A stretch of 64,000 nucleotides of DNA, taken from assembly GCA_937927235.1 (NCBI GenBank), contig CALBCM010000016.1, positions 41,253-105,252 of the forward strand. Direction: 5' to 3'. The notes under the pieces were generated by a model that saw nothing but the letters and a program-made list of their open reading frames with translations, was not told the DNA's origin and ran no database searches. Source of the stretch: an uncultured Johnsonella sp. (GTDB taxonomy: Bacteria; Bacillota; Clostridia; Lachnospirales; Lachnospiraceae). Positions 54,123 through 62,702 of the stretch are shown here, piece by piece (the first letter of the stretch is position 1; every line of letters starts with the position of its first letter). The position numbers were made by a program, and so were the translations under genes.

Positions 54123-54575
54123 TTATATTGTAAAATCATTTTCCTCTTTAATATTCACTGCTTCTGCAAAAACATTTTTAACAATTCTAAGTATTAAGCC
54201 CATAAAGGCTGCACCCACAGCAATTAATAAATACGGCAGATAGTACAGACAGGACAATACACATATAAAAGAAGCGCCGTAGCATGCCCATGACAGCATC
54301 CTCATACATCGTATATTCTCCTCTACAAAGACCCTACCCTTACTTATATTGCAAAGCAGCCTGTAGAGAAAAAACAGTGCCGTAAACATCGGAGCTGTCA
54401 GAGTATAAAAGCTTGCTAAAAAATAAATTTCGGCATTTATATATTCCCCTCCCCGATTCAGCATTACTCCTTTAACTGCGCAAGGTGCCAGAAACATAAG
54501 TATAATACCTGCAAGTGCAAATGCAACTATGCAGAGTTTAGATAAAAGTATGCTCTTACTTTTATTCCATCTCAT
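54123..54575 (-). CDS. DUF2975 membrane protein
   Basis: A 150-residue protein with four membrane helices and the family motif GRVFVEENIRCMRMLSW. DUF2975 proteins pair with small XRE regulators, as here, where the regulator gene begins 13 bases after this stop. The function is unknown; a membrane partner that sequesters the regulator has been proposed for similar pairs but is inference here. Confidence 0.82.
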   Translation of the reverse strand: MRWNKSKSILLSKLCIVAFALAGIILMFLAPCAVKGVMLNRGGEYINAEIYFLASFYTLTAPMFTALFFLYRLLCNISKGRVFVEENIRCMRMLSWACYGASFICVLSCLYYLPYLLIAVGAAFMGLILRIVKNVFAEAVNIKEENDFTI

Positions 54576-54680
54576 AAAAAATCCTCCATATAAGATTACT
54601 TATACAGAGGATAGCATATATTTTATTCTTTTTCAATAGTTTTTTATTGAATAACAATAAAGAATTATCATTTAAGAATA

Positions 54681-55391
54681 TCACGAAAACAAATCCCATA
54701 CCCCATCCTTATTTTCTGTATTAAATTCTATCTTTTTTCCTGTAACGGGGTGTTTAAATATCAAACTAATACAGGCAAGGGCAATATTATATTTTTCAAG
54801 CTCAGCAATCTCCTCGGTAATAATCAGGCCGGACTTATTATTTGACGTACTGCCGATGCCATATTTCCTGTCCCCGATTATAGGCAGGCTATGGTATGCG
54901 AGCTGAAGTCTTATCTGATGATGTCTGCCGGTAAAAAGCTCTATATTAAGCAGGCTTACTGCGGTAGTTTTATATAGTGCGGATTTCATCAGCTTATATG
55001 ACAGTAGGGCTTTTTTTGCTTCTTTTTCAGACTTATCGCATATATAAGAAATATTAATCCCCTTCGCTTTTTTTACATAGTCTGTCAGCAGCTCATTTTC
55101 AGCTTTCGGCTTTCCATAAACCACTGCCTGATATAGCTTTTTTATCTCTCCTTCAGCCAGGCTTTTACTGAGCCTGCCCGCAGCTTCCTTTGTTTTAGCA
55201 AAGAGCATAATTCCTGAAACAGGCTTGTCAAGTCTGTGTACTATGCCAAGATAGGGATTTTGAACAGCTTCAGAGAGGTAATTTTTAAGTTCACTCTCCA
55301 TATCAGGCTCAAACCCTCGTGAGGCTTGCGCTTCCATCCCCGCCGGCTTTATAGCTGCCATTATATAATTATCTTCAAATATTATTTTCAA
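54681..55391 (-). CDS. RluA-family pseudouridine synthase
   Basis: A 236-residue RNA modification enzyme. The catalytic Asp is in GIVHRLDKPVSGIMLFAK and the C-terminal HHQIRLQLAYHSLPIIGD is typical. It lacks an S4 domain, like the shorter RluA/TruC-type members, so the target (rRNA or tRNA uridine) is not certain. No nearby partner. Confidence 0.9.
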   Translation of the reverse strand: MKIIFEDNYIMAAIKPAGMEAQASRGFEPDMESELKNYLSEAVQNPYLGIVHRLDKPVSGIMLFAKTKEAAGRLSKSLAEGEIKKLYQAVVYGKPKAENELLTDYVKKAKGINISYICDKSEKEAKKALLSYKLMKSALYKTTAVSLLNIELFTGRHHQIRLQLAYHSLPIIGDRKYGIGSTSNNKSGLIITEEIAELEKYNIALACISLIFKHPVTGKKIEFNTENKDGVWDLFS

Positions 55392-55574
55392 TATCCACCT
55401 CTGTTTTATAATTATTTTGGTATTGATTTATTTTGATTATAGTGTTATTATATTTTCTGTAAATATTATATAGTTTTAAAAACTATATAATATGGTTTTT
55501 ATATCCCTCTTGCTGTAAATTTATATAGCTGTAGTATACATTTGTATCATTTCATAATGCAGAAAGGAGTTTAT

Positions 55575-56243
55575 ATGATAAAGTATTTTAAAAAGCACGG
55601 ATTAAAAGACCCGGGCAGTGCAATTACTCACCTTGTCGCAATGATAGCGGCACTTATTGCGGCTGTTCCGCTTTTATATAAAGCAGTTTCCTCTCATGTG
55701 ACCTTAACTGCCGTTATTACCCTCTCGGTCTTTATATGCAGTATGATATTTTTATATGCCGCAAGCACTACCTATCATACCTTTAATATTTCGCCTAAAG
55801 TCAATACTGTTTTAAAGAAAGTAGACCACATGATGATTTTTGTATTTATAGCAGGCACCTACACTCCGGTATGTCTTGTGGTAATTGGAGGAAGTGCCGG
55901 AAAAATACTGCTTTTACTGGTCTGGGGGCTTGCTCTTGCCGGTATATTTATAAAAGCCTTCTGGGTATACTGCCCTAAATTTTTTTCATCCGCAATCTAT
56001 ATAGGACTCGGCTGGCTCTGCATATTAATGATTTCCAGAATTATCAGCTCTCTTTCTAAAAGCGGATTTTTATGGCTGCTCTGTGGTGGTATAATTTATA
56101 CTATAGGCGGCGTTATCTACGCTTTAAAATTAAAAAAATTTAATGAGCTGCATAAATACTTCGGCTCACATGAGATTTTCCATCTCTTTGTAATGGGAGG
56201 AAGCTTCTGCCACTATATGCTTATGTATTCCTGTGTAGCCTGA
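55575..56243 (+). CDS. Hemolysin III family membrane protein
   Basis: A 222-residue PAQR/YqfA-like protein with seven membrane helices. Family motifs: DPGSAITHLVAMIAALIA with the first His, STTYHTF, and the C-terminal HEIFHLFVMGGSFCHY with the metal-binding histidines. Despite the name most members are not toxins. The ATG at 55575 follows GGAG by five bases; a longer frame 11 codons upstream has no such site. A terminator follows. Confidence 0.9.
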   Translation: MIKYFKKHGLKDPGSAITHLVAMIAALIAAVPLLYKAVSSHVTLTAVITLSVFICSMIFLYAASTTYHTFNISPKVNTVLKKVDHMMIFVFIAGTYTPVCLVVIGGSAGKILLLLVWGLALAGIFIKAFWVYCPKFFSSAIYIGLGWLCILMISRIISSLSKSGFLWLLCGGIIYTIGGVIYALKLKKFNELHKYFGSHEIFHLFVMGGSFCHYMLMYSCVA

Positions 56244-56262
56244 TTTTCACTCATATATAAGT

Positions 56263-56315
56263 GAGGCTGCTGCAAAATAGGTGAGCAATCATCTATGGAG
56301 CGGCAGCTTCTTTTT
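56263..56315 (+). terminator. Terminator after the hemolysin III gene
   Basis: gaggctgctgc (56263-56273) pairs with gcggcagcttc (56300-56310), two G-T pairs, then ttttt. Confidence 0.75.
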
Positions 56316-56325
56316 GTGTAAAAAT

Positions 56326-56405
56326 AAAATCGGGTATTTCCCTAAAAAGTGGGAGATGTCGCTCAATCATCCATTTTGATGATTTTGCGACATCCCCTCG
56401 ATTTT
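56326..56405. terminator. Nested hairpin between convergent genes
   Basis: gatgtcgc (56355-56362) with gcgacatc (56387-56394), inner atcatc/gatgat, and outer aaaatcg/cgatttt pairing. On the minus strand it is followed by ACTTTTTAG after the core stem, suiting termination of cysE, which ends at 56413. Confidence 0.7.
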
Positions 56406-56412
56406 AATTTGA

Positions 56413-57060
56413 TTATTTAAGTCTATAAGAATGTAATTTCTGCCTTTCAAGCTCCTCAACCCTTTCCGAGAGCTCCTTTAAGCTGTGCTCCAGCTTGGCA
56501 AAGTCACAGTTTATCTCCTCTTTATCCTCCTGCACGGTTTTTCCGGCAATCTTTATAGGCTTTGCCGGGATGCCTGCCGCAGTGGAGTCGCTGGCAAGCG
56601 GCTTTAAAAGCACTGCATTTGCTGCAATCTTGCAGTTGTCGCCAACCACAAAGGAGCCTAAAATTTTCGCTCCTGCTCCGACAGTAACATTATTTCCCAG
56701 TGTAGGATGCCTTTTGCCTTTTTTAGTTCCGACTCCTCCCAAAGTAACTCCCTGATATATAGTGCAGTTATCCCCTACTACCGCAGTTTCGCCTATTACC
56801 ACACCGGCTCCGTGGTCTATTAATATTCCCCTTCCGAGCTTTGCTCCGGGGTGTATCTCTATATGAGTAATAAATCTCGATATTTGAGAAATAAGCCTTG
56901 CGATAAAGTATCTCTTTCTTTTATATAAAGCATGTGCAATGCGATGCAGTATAAGTGCATGCACCCCTTGATATAAAAGAAGAATCTCTATTGAATTGCG
57001 TGCCGCCGGGTCTCTCTCCTTAACAGCTCTTATATCCTCACCTATTGCCTTAAATAACAT
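56413..57060 (-). CDS. cysE: Serine O-acetyltransferase
   Basis: First step of cysteine synthesis: serine plus acetyl-CoA gives O-acetylserine. About 215 residues. The N-terminal helical part (IGEDIRAVKERDPAARN) is followed by left-handed beta-helix hexapeptides with IEIHPGAKLGRGILIDHGAG and the catalytic-loop GVTLGGVG. The C-terminal Ile tail that binds cysteine synthase in some species is replaced by a coiled-coil-like end (LSERVEELERQK). The ATG at 57060 follows GGAGG by six bases. Confidence 0.94.
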   Translation of the reverse strand: MLFKAIGEDIRAVKERDPAARNSIEILLLYQGVHALILHRIAHALYKRKRYFIARLISQISRFITHIEIHPGAKLGRGILIDHGAGVVIGETAVVGDNCTIYQGVTLGGVGTKKGKRHPTLGNNVTVGAGAKILGSFVVGDNCKIAANAVLLKPLASDSTAAGIPAKPIKIAGKTVQEDKEEINCDFAKLEHSLKELSERVEELERQKLHSYRLK

Positions 57061-57126
57061 CTTCTGCCTCCACAAGCCTTAATCTAATCTGCTGCTAAAA
57101 CTCCTGCAATTATAGTTTTCAGGCTA

Positions 57127-58302
57127 CTAATAATTAAAATCTAATTCCTTAATCTCAATATTGGCATTTTTGTACAGCATCATGTCAAGTTTTAATTCCT
57201 TTAAAGCATCATCAATTACCTTTTCATCATATCCTGAAGCAGCGTATTCCTCATCATATATGTTTTTAAATACATCAATTACTCCGGCCTTATCCTTATT
57301 TTTTATATTAAAGAAAAATTCGTATATATCGGAATAGTCCTGATCGCTGAGTGCATTCATGTTTTCAGCTGCCATAATTGCTTCTTTAACATATTCCAAC
57401 TTTTTTTCAGCTATAATCACCTCTCTCAGAGCCTGTCTTTTCTGCTCAATGCCGGAATATCCCTCTGAAGCCAGGTAATCCTCCAAATTGATATTTGTGC
57501 TTTTGCAGTATTCCTCATAGTCCTTCATAATTTTATCAATTTCACTATTAAGATAGTCCTCATTAAATACCACCTCGGAATTTTCAGCCACCTGCTCTAC
57601 AATCTGCCCGCCCGCTGACAATTTATCTGTAGTCTTGGTGATAGTTTTGACACGTTCCTTAAATTCTTCAAGATTATTTACGTCTGCAAAGAATATCAGA
57701 TAATATGCTTTGTCATATTCACCTTTGGCTTTTTGAAACCAGTTTTCATCCATCTCGCCCTTATAGGCAAGCTGCACTGCATTGACCTTAACCTTAACCC
57801 TATCCTCAATCACAGTTTCTGCATTTCTAATATTGCTGTACATAGTGTCCTTGACAGTCATTACCTTTTCTTGCCCCTTTTGCATCCCTATAATTCCTTC
57901 AGATAAGGTCTTGTAAAATAATACATCTTCATTCTCACCCACAGTATAAGAAAAACTGCCGAAATCATCCAAATAGGTTCCCGACTGCTTTCCGGCTTTT
58001 GTAATATCAATAGTTACAGTATCTCCCGGCTGAACAGGTCTTGATACCTCGTCATACATTACCAAATCGGTTTTAAGATAGCCTATAAACTCATTGGCTC
58101 TCTTCTCATAATTTTCAGCGGTATCTATAGCTGCATTTAATCCTTTATACTTAGCGAGCTTTACTGTGCATACCCCTTCTTTATTATAGGCAGATACATA
58201 AGCCTTCTGTGCCTGTGCAAAAGCTTCTCCGTTTACAAAACAACCTATTCCCTGTAAGGTTAAAAGTGATGCAGTCAGTGTTAAAACTAATAATTTTTTC
58301 AT
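57127..58302 (-). CDS. Exported trigger-factor-like protein (first), diverged
   Basis: A 391-residue exported protein. A signal segment (residues 3-20) is followed by Cys21 in LQGIGC, a possible lipobox. An FKBP-like domain follows (PVQPGDTVTIDIT, LSEGIIGMQKGQEKVM), then a helical SurA/trigger-factor-like C-terminal part. The FKBP core is less conserved than in its neighbour, so it may act as a chaperone rather than an isomerase. It lies 203 bases after the paralogue, with no terminator seen. Confidence 0.75.
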   Translation of the reverse strand: MKKLLVLTLTASLLTLQGIGCFVNGEAFAQAQKAYVSAYNKEGVCTVKLAKYKGLNAAIDTAENYEKRANEFIGYLKTDLVMYDEVSRPVQPGDTVTIDITKAGKQSGTYLDDFGSFSYTVGENEDVLFYKTLSEGIIGMQKGQEKVMTVKDTMYSNIRNAETVIEDRVKVKVNAVQLAYKGEMDENWFQKAKGEYDKAYYLIFFADVNNLEEFKERVKTITKTTDKLSAGGQIVEQVAENSEVVFNEDYLNSEIDKIMKDYEEYCKSTNINLEDYLASEGYSGIEQKRQALREVIIAEKKLEYVKEAIMAAENMNALSDQDYSDIYEFFFNIKNKDKAGVIDVFKNIYDEEYAASGYDEKVIDDALKELKLDMMLYKNANIEIKELDFNY

Positions 58303-58505
58303 TGCTATACCCCCTTTATCAAGTAGACTTTAACTTTACATAAATTAATATTTTATTGTGAAATAGTTTTTAAGTTTTAAAAATACTGCCATGTGCCACT
58401 TTATTGTAAATATATTACTCAAAAAATGCCTCTGCACTCCTTATTTTCACTCTCTGTCCCATTTAAAGCCCTGTGTTTTTAAAACCTAAAGCTGCCAATC
58501 CTGTT

Positions 58506-59753
58506 TTAATTTCCCGATGAGGTCTTCTCATCTGCATTTGCTGCAGTGGTTTCAGCCTTGCTCTCTGATGAAGCCTCTGATGCCTTGCTTTCACTTGAGC
58601 TTTCGGATTCAGAGGAGGCTTCACTTGTTTTTGCCGCCTCAACAGACATGGACTCCTGTCTGGCTTTTTCTATTTCTTCAGCGCTCTTTACAGTAAACTT
58701 TGATTTTTCTAATAAAAATTTACTTATTATATATGACTTAACCGCCTGCTCAGCTACATCTTCTCCAAATTCTATATTAAGCTGCTCCTTGGTTTTGCCT
58801 TTTTCACCTGTATATTTTTCATACATATCACTATAATCCTGGTCAGTAATATTCAACTTCTCAGTATTCATTATAGCATCATAGATAAGCTCGGCTTTTA
58901 TACCCGATTCAACGGTTTCCTTAAGCTGGCCCCTTAATTCCTCCTTGTACTGGTCAACAGTTTTATTTTGCTGCTGTGCAAGCTGCTCTAAATCCATACC
59001 GTACTGTTTAAGGCTTTCCTCCTGAGCAGCGACACTTTCATCTATTTTTTTATTGACATTTTCCTGATTTAAGTCAAATTCCGCTTCCTTCATTATTTTA
59101 TCAATTACGGTATTAACCGCATCAGCTTCATATTGATTCTTTCTGTTGCTGATTATAAACTCTTTCAGCTTATCTACAGAGTCAATGCCTTTTTCAAGTC
59201 CCTGAGCGGTTACAAAGGTTTTAACCCACTCATCATTGATTCCCTCATCGCTGTTCAGCTTTTCTTTTATTTCGTTTACCTTAACCTTAAACTGAGCCTC
59301 CTTGCCTGCAAGGTCCTGGCTGTAATAATCCGCAGGAAAAGTTACGGTTATAGTCTTTTCCTCACCTGCCTTCATCCCTATGAGCTGTTCCTCAAAGCCC
59401 TCAATAAATCCGCCGCTTCCTATAGTTAAATCAGTAGCCTGAGCGGTCCCGCCTTCAAATTTTTCACCGTTAATTGAGCCCTCAAAATCTATATTGACAG
59501 TATCTCCGTTTTCAACATCCTTTGATAAGGTTTTATATGAAGGAGCAGTTTCATAGGCATTTTCAAGTATGGTTTTCATCTCGTCATCCGCTATAGCTGC
59601 ATCTGCCATATCGGCTTCAACACCTTTGTATTTTTTAATTGTTACCGTACCCACTCCATCCTTGGTATATTTGATGCTTGAGCTTGAACAAGCAGCAAGC
59701 AGTGCAGTACTTAAAACTGTCACACCTAAAATTATTAATTTTTTAATTTTCAT
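58506..59753 (-). CDS. Trigger-factor-like peptidyl-prolyl isomerase lipoprotein (second)
   Basis: A 415-residue lipoprotein with lipobox LLAAC (Cys22). The FKBP domain is at about residues 75-160 (NGDTVNIDFEGSINGEKFEG, FIEGFEEQLIGMKAGEE), followed by a helical chaperone region. The C-terminal 45 residues are a Ser/Glu/Ala-rich low-complexity tail. Unlike cytosolic trigger factor it has no ribosome-binding domain; it probably folds exported proteins at the outer face of the membrane. It lies 23 bases after the M18 peptidase gene. Confidence 0.85.
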   Translation of the reverse strand: MKIKKLIILGVTVLSTALLAACSSSSIKYTKDGVGTVTIKKYKGVEADMADAAIADDEMKTILENAYETAPSYKTLSKDVENGDTVNIDFEGSINGEKFEGGTAQATDLTIGSGGFIEGFEEQLIGMKAGEEKTITVTFPADYYSQDLAGKEAQFKVKVNEIKEKLNSDEGINDEWVKTFVTAQGLEKGIDSVDKLKEFIISNRKNQYEADAVNTVIDKIMKEAEFDLNQENVNKKIDESVAAQEESLKQYGMDLEQLAQQQNKTVDQYKEELRGQLKETVESGIKAELIYDAIMNTEKLNITDQDYSDMYEKYTGEKGKTKEQLNIEFGEDVAEQAVKSYIISKFLLEKSKFTVKSAEEIEKARQESMSVEAAKTSEASSESESSSESKASEASSESKAETTAANADEKTSSGN

Positions 59754-59776
59754 TCTTTCTTATTTATCCTTATTAG

Positions 59777-61189
59777 TTATTTTTTATCCTGATAAAATGC
59801 CTTAAAGGCGAGATAAGCATTGTATAAATCAAGCTTGCTTGCAATCTCAAAAGGAGCATGCATCGCTATTATAGGTACTCCTATATCAACTACATCTATA
59901 TTAAGCATAGCAACATACTGTGCTATGGTTCCGCCGCCTCCCGCATCAACTGCTCCAAGCTCAGCTACCTGCCAGTATACCCCCGCCCTGTCCATAATGC
60001 TTGTCAGCTTGTGCATATACTCTGCACTTGCATCGGAAGCATTATATTTTCCGCCTGCACCCGTGTATTTTGAAAATACGCAGCCGTGATTTATATAGGC
60101 AGAATTGTTTTCTTCAAACACGTCTGAGAAGGTAGGGTCATAAGCGGCACTTACATCAGAAGATATGCAGGCACTGTTTTCACATACCTCCTTTACATCA
60201 ACTCCTTTATTCTGAGCAAGATATGAAATAAAATCATATACATAGTTTGAATGCAGACCCGTATTGCCGGCGGAACCTATTTCTTCTTTATCTGTAAGTA
60301 TAGTAAGGGTAGTGTAGTAGGGCTCTTTTGTTTCTATCTCCACAATAAGTGCAGGATAAGCACATATCCTGTCATCCTGACCGTAGGCTCCTATCATGGA
60401 GCGGTCCAGTCCGAAATCTCTGGCTTTGACTGCCGGAACAAATTCAATTTCAGCAGTTGTAAAGTCTTTCTCATCAACTCCGTACTTCTCGTTAAGCAGT
60501 GAAAGTACATTAAGCTTAAAAGCATTATCAAGCTCTTTTTCCTCAAATGGAAGTGAGCCTGTAATTATATTTAGCTCCTCACCGGTAATTCCCTCAGAAA
60601 GCTTCCTCGCATTTTGCTTTGCTGAAAGATGCGGAAGCAGGTCGCTTATGCCGAAAACAGGGTCTTTTTCATCCTCGCCTATATTCACCTCAACCTTAGT
60701 CCCATCCCTTTTAATAATTACTCCGTGCATGGCAAGAGGTATGGTCACCCACTGGTATTTTCTGATTCCACCGTAATAATGAGTTTTAAAGTAGGCAATT
60801 TCTTTTCTCTCATATAGGGGATTTGGCTTAAGGTCAAGTCTTGGTGAATCTATATGTGCTCCGTTTATCCTTATTCCCTCACTTAAATCAGCACTTCCCC
60901 AAGTAACTGCAAGCACAGCCTTATTTCTGTTAATCTTATAAACCTTATCTCCGGGTTTATATTTCTTTTTAGGCTCAAATTTTTTATAGCCCGCCTTAAT
61001 CAGCAAATCCTGTGCATAATTTACGCATTCTCTCTCAGTTTTTCCCTTATCCAGAAAATCCTTGTAGCCGCAGGCAAACTTATCAGCTTTGTCAAACTGC
61101 TTATGGTCTTCTTTTGCTATATGAGGATTTTTATATAATAAATCCTTTATGTCAGATTTAACCTTTTTAGCTTTTTTCTTTTCAGCCAT
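59777..61189 (-). CDS. M18 family aminopeptidase
   Basis: Cytoplasmic dizinc aminopeptidase of about 470 residues that removes N-terminal residues, often Asp or Glu. Metal motifs: NGAHIDSPRLDLKP, the catalytic DKEEIGSAGNTG, and GGGGTIAQYVA near the end. The frame extends 13 codons upstream; I favour the ATG at 61189 (AGGAAAGCT before it), but the ATG at 61210 is also possible. The neighbouring trigger-factor-like gene is probably in the same transcript. Confidence 0.92.
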   Translation of the reverse strand: MAEKKKAKKVKSDIKDLLYKNPHIAKEDHKQFDKADKFACGYKDFLDKGKTERECVNYAQDLLIKAGYKKFEPKKKYKPGDKVYKINRNKAVLAVTWGSADLSEGIRINGAHIDSPRLDLKPNPLYERKEIAYFKTHYYGGIRKYQWVTIPLAMHGVIIKRDGTKVEVNIGEDEKDPVFGISDLLPHLSAKQNARKLSEGITGEELNIITGSLPFEEKELDNAFKLNVLSLLNEKYGVDEKDFTTAEIEFVPAVKARDFGLDRSMIGAYGQDDRICAYPALIVEIETKEPYYTTLTILTDKEEIGSAGNTGLHSNYVYDFISYLAQNKGVDVKEVCENSACISSDVSAAYDPTFSDVFEENNSAYINHGCVFSKYTGAGGKYNASDASAEYMHKLTSIMDRAGVYWQVAELGAVDAGGGGTIAQYVAMLNIDVVDIGVPIIAMHAPFEIASKLDLYNAYLAFKAFYQDKK

Positions 61190-61237
61190 AGCTTTCCTAT
61201 CCCTTTCCATAAATAAAATCACTTCCAAAAAAGTAAT

Positions 61238-61278
61238 TTTTTCAGAATAACAGGCAATACAGCCTATTATTCTGAAAA
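61238..61278 (-). terminator. Terminator after the S1-domain gene
   Basis: ttttcagaataacaggc (61238-61255 region) pairs with gcctattattctgaaaa (61262-61278), a long stem with one mismatch, followed on the minus strand by AATTACTTTTTT. Confidence 0.85.
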
Positions 61279-61286
61279 CTGGCTTA

Positions 61287-61991
61287 TTATTTTATTTTTA
61301 AGTCCTTAAGCAAGGCTGCCAGACTCGTAGTTGCAGTTTCTCTGTCCTGATGCTTAAAATTTTCAAAAGCTTTCTTTTCACGGCTTTCTTCCTTTTCAGT
61401 TTCAAGTACCTTCTTGGAAAGTGAAACCTTTCCATTTTCAACGCCGGTTATTTTTACTTCAATTTCGTCTCCTTCTTTAAGCACAACACCCGGATGCTTA
61501 ATGCGGTTATTTGAGATTTGTGATACATGCAGAAGCCCTGAAACTCCATCGCCGATATCCACAAAAGCACCATATTCCTTAATGCCTTCAACCTTGCCTT
61601 TCACAATATCTCCAACCTTTAAAGCTTCAAGCGCTTTTTTTCTTTTTTCATCCTCTTCAGATTTTTCAATTTCTCTGTGACTTAAGACCAGTCTTTTCTT
61701 CTCAGGCTCTACATTTATTACAACAACATCAATGCTTTTGCTTTGATATTCATCCAAGTCCTCTACATATTTGAGTGATAACTGACTTGCAGGTATAAAT
61801 GCTCTCACTTCATCAAGGTAGGCAATGCAGCCGCCCTTTACCACCTCAATAATCTTCACTCTTGCAACAGTCTTTTCGGCAAGCATTTTTTCAAAAACCT
61901 CCCACTTACCTGCGTCCGGATCATCATAAGTGTTTCTTTCTTCCAGAGATTTATTAATATCTTCCTCAAAATCCTTCATGCTTTCTTCCAT
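61287..61991 (-). CDS. S1-domain RNA-binding protein
   Basis: A 234-residue protein with two S1 domains, the first at about residues 37-110 (VVKGGCIAYLDEVRAFIPAS), the second at about 120-190 (VEGIKEYGAFVDIGDGVSGL, LLHVSQIS). It resembles the short ribosomal protein S1-like proteins of Firmicutes, which bind mRNA and assist translation. Start supported by AGGAGGACAGTT. Its mRNA would begin with a hairpin (62031-62053). Confidence 0.88.
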   Translation of the reverse strand: MEESMKDFEEDINKSLEERNTYDDPDAGKWEVFEKMLAEKTVARVKIIEVVKGGCIAYLDEVRAFIPASQLSLKYVEDLDEYQSKSIDVVVINVEPEKKRLVLSHREIEKSEEDEKRKKALEALKVGDIVKGKVEGIKEYGAFVDIGDGVSGLLHVSQISNNRIKHPGVVLKEGDEIEVKITGVENGKVSLSKKVLETEKEESREKKAFENFKHQDRETATTSLAALLKDLKIK

Positions 61992-62030
61992 AACTGTCCT
62001 CCTATCTTATCTTTTTCTGAATATTATTAG

Positions 62031-62068
62031 TAGTGCCTGTACAGCAGGCACTATATATGAAGATTATA
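62031..62068 (-). promoter_or_regulatory. -10 element and 5' hairpin of the S1-domain gene
   Basis: TATAAT (62063-62068) on the minus strand; the -35 is not clear. Just after the expected start, tagtgcctg (62031-62039) and caggcacta (62045-62053) form a perfect 9-base stem with a 5-base loop, either stabilising the mRNA or serving feedback by the product. Confidence 0.5.
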
Positions 62069-62139
62069 ACATATAATTCTAAATAAATGTTGATTTTATT
62101 TATGAATATTTCGTATCCAATAATAATTACTGAGCCTAC

Positions 62140-62167
62140 TTGACAGCATGACAGTATGTGATATACT
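62140..62167 (+). promoter_or_regulatory. Promoter of perR
   Basis: TTGACA (62140-62145) and TATACT (62162-62167), spacer 16 bases, 54 bases before the ATG. Confidence 0.8.
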
Positions 62168-62220
62168 AAAATTAGTAATAATTCTTATAATATAAGTTTG
62201 TTTTAGGAGGGACTTTTTAT

Positions 62221-62613
62221 ATGAAAGTAAAATACAGCAGGCAACGTGAAGCTATTGTTGAATGTCTTAAAAATCGGCACGACCACCCTACAGCAGATGC
62301 TATTTTTCAGACCTTGCGTATAACCAATCCCAAAATAAGTCTTGGTACCGTGTACAGAAATCTCGGACTTTTAACAGAGCTGGGAAGAATCAACCGCATT
62401 TCCTGCGGCGGCGGAATAGAAAGATATGATTATGTCACTACTAAGCATGACCACTTTGTCTGTAAAAAATGTGGAAAAATCCTTGACCTTGAAGCAAATT
62501 CTGTAGGGAATCTGAATCACCACGCAATAAATCCCGATATAGGCAGAATAGAATCCCATACTCTTATTTTTTACGGATACTGCAAGGATTGTACCGATAA
62601 AGCCGCCTACTAA
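62221..62613 (+). CDS. perR: Fur-family peroxide regulator, PerR type
   Basis: A 130-residue metal-dependent repressor. The winged helix reads SLGTVYRNLGLL. Zinc cysteines are in CKKCG and CKDC. The five regulatory-metal ligands of Bacillus PerR (His37, Asp85, His91, His93, Asp104) have counterparts in HPTAD, RYD, TKHDHF and ILDL, which favours PerR over Fur or Zur. It would release DNA when peroxide oxidises a ligand His. It is monocistronic with its own promoter and terminator. The N-terminus is short by some residues compared with Bacillus. Confidence 0.85.
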   Translation: MKVKYSRQREAIVECLKNRHDHPTADAIFQTLRITNPKISLGTVYRNLGLLTELGRINRISCGGGIERYDYVTTKHDHFVCKKCGKILDLEANSVGNLNHHAINPDIGRIESHTLIFYGYCKDCTDKAAY

Positions 62614-62636
62614 GTATGGGAAGTCTTGGTAAAACT

Positions 62637-62698
62637 AAAAATACTATAAAAATACCACCATTCATTAATATTTAAGTGCACACTTTTATAGTATTTTT
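62637..62698. terminator. Bidirectional terminator between perR and the ROK kinase gene
   Basis: aaaaatactataaaa (62637-62651) and ttttatagtattttt (62684-62698) form a 15-base stem with a 32-base loop; T runs on both strands. Confidence 0.7.
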
Positions 62699-62702
62699 TT
62701 AT

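Noticed and set aside
62168..62200. PerR box (self-regulation) at the perR promoter
   Set aside because: AT-rich, but the best alignment to the TTATAAT-N-ATTATAA consensus is weak.
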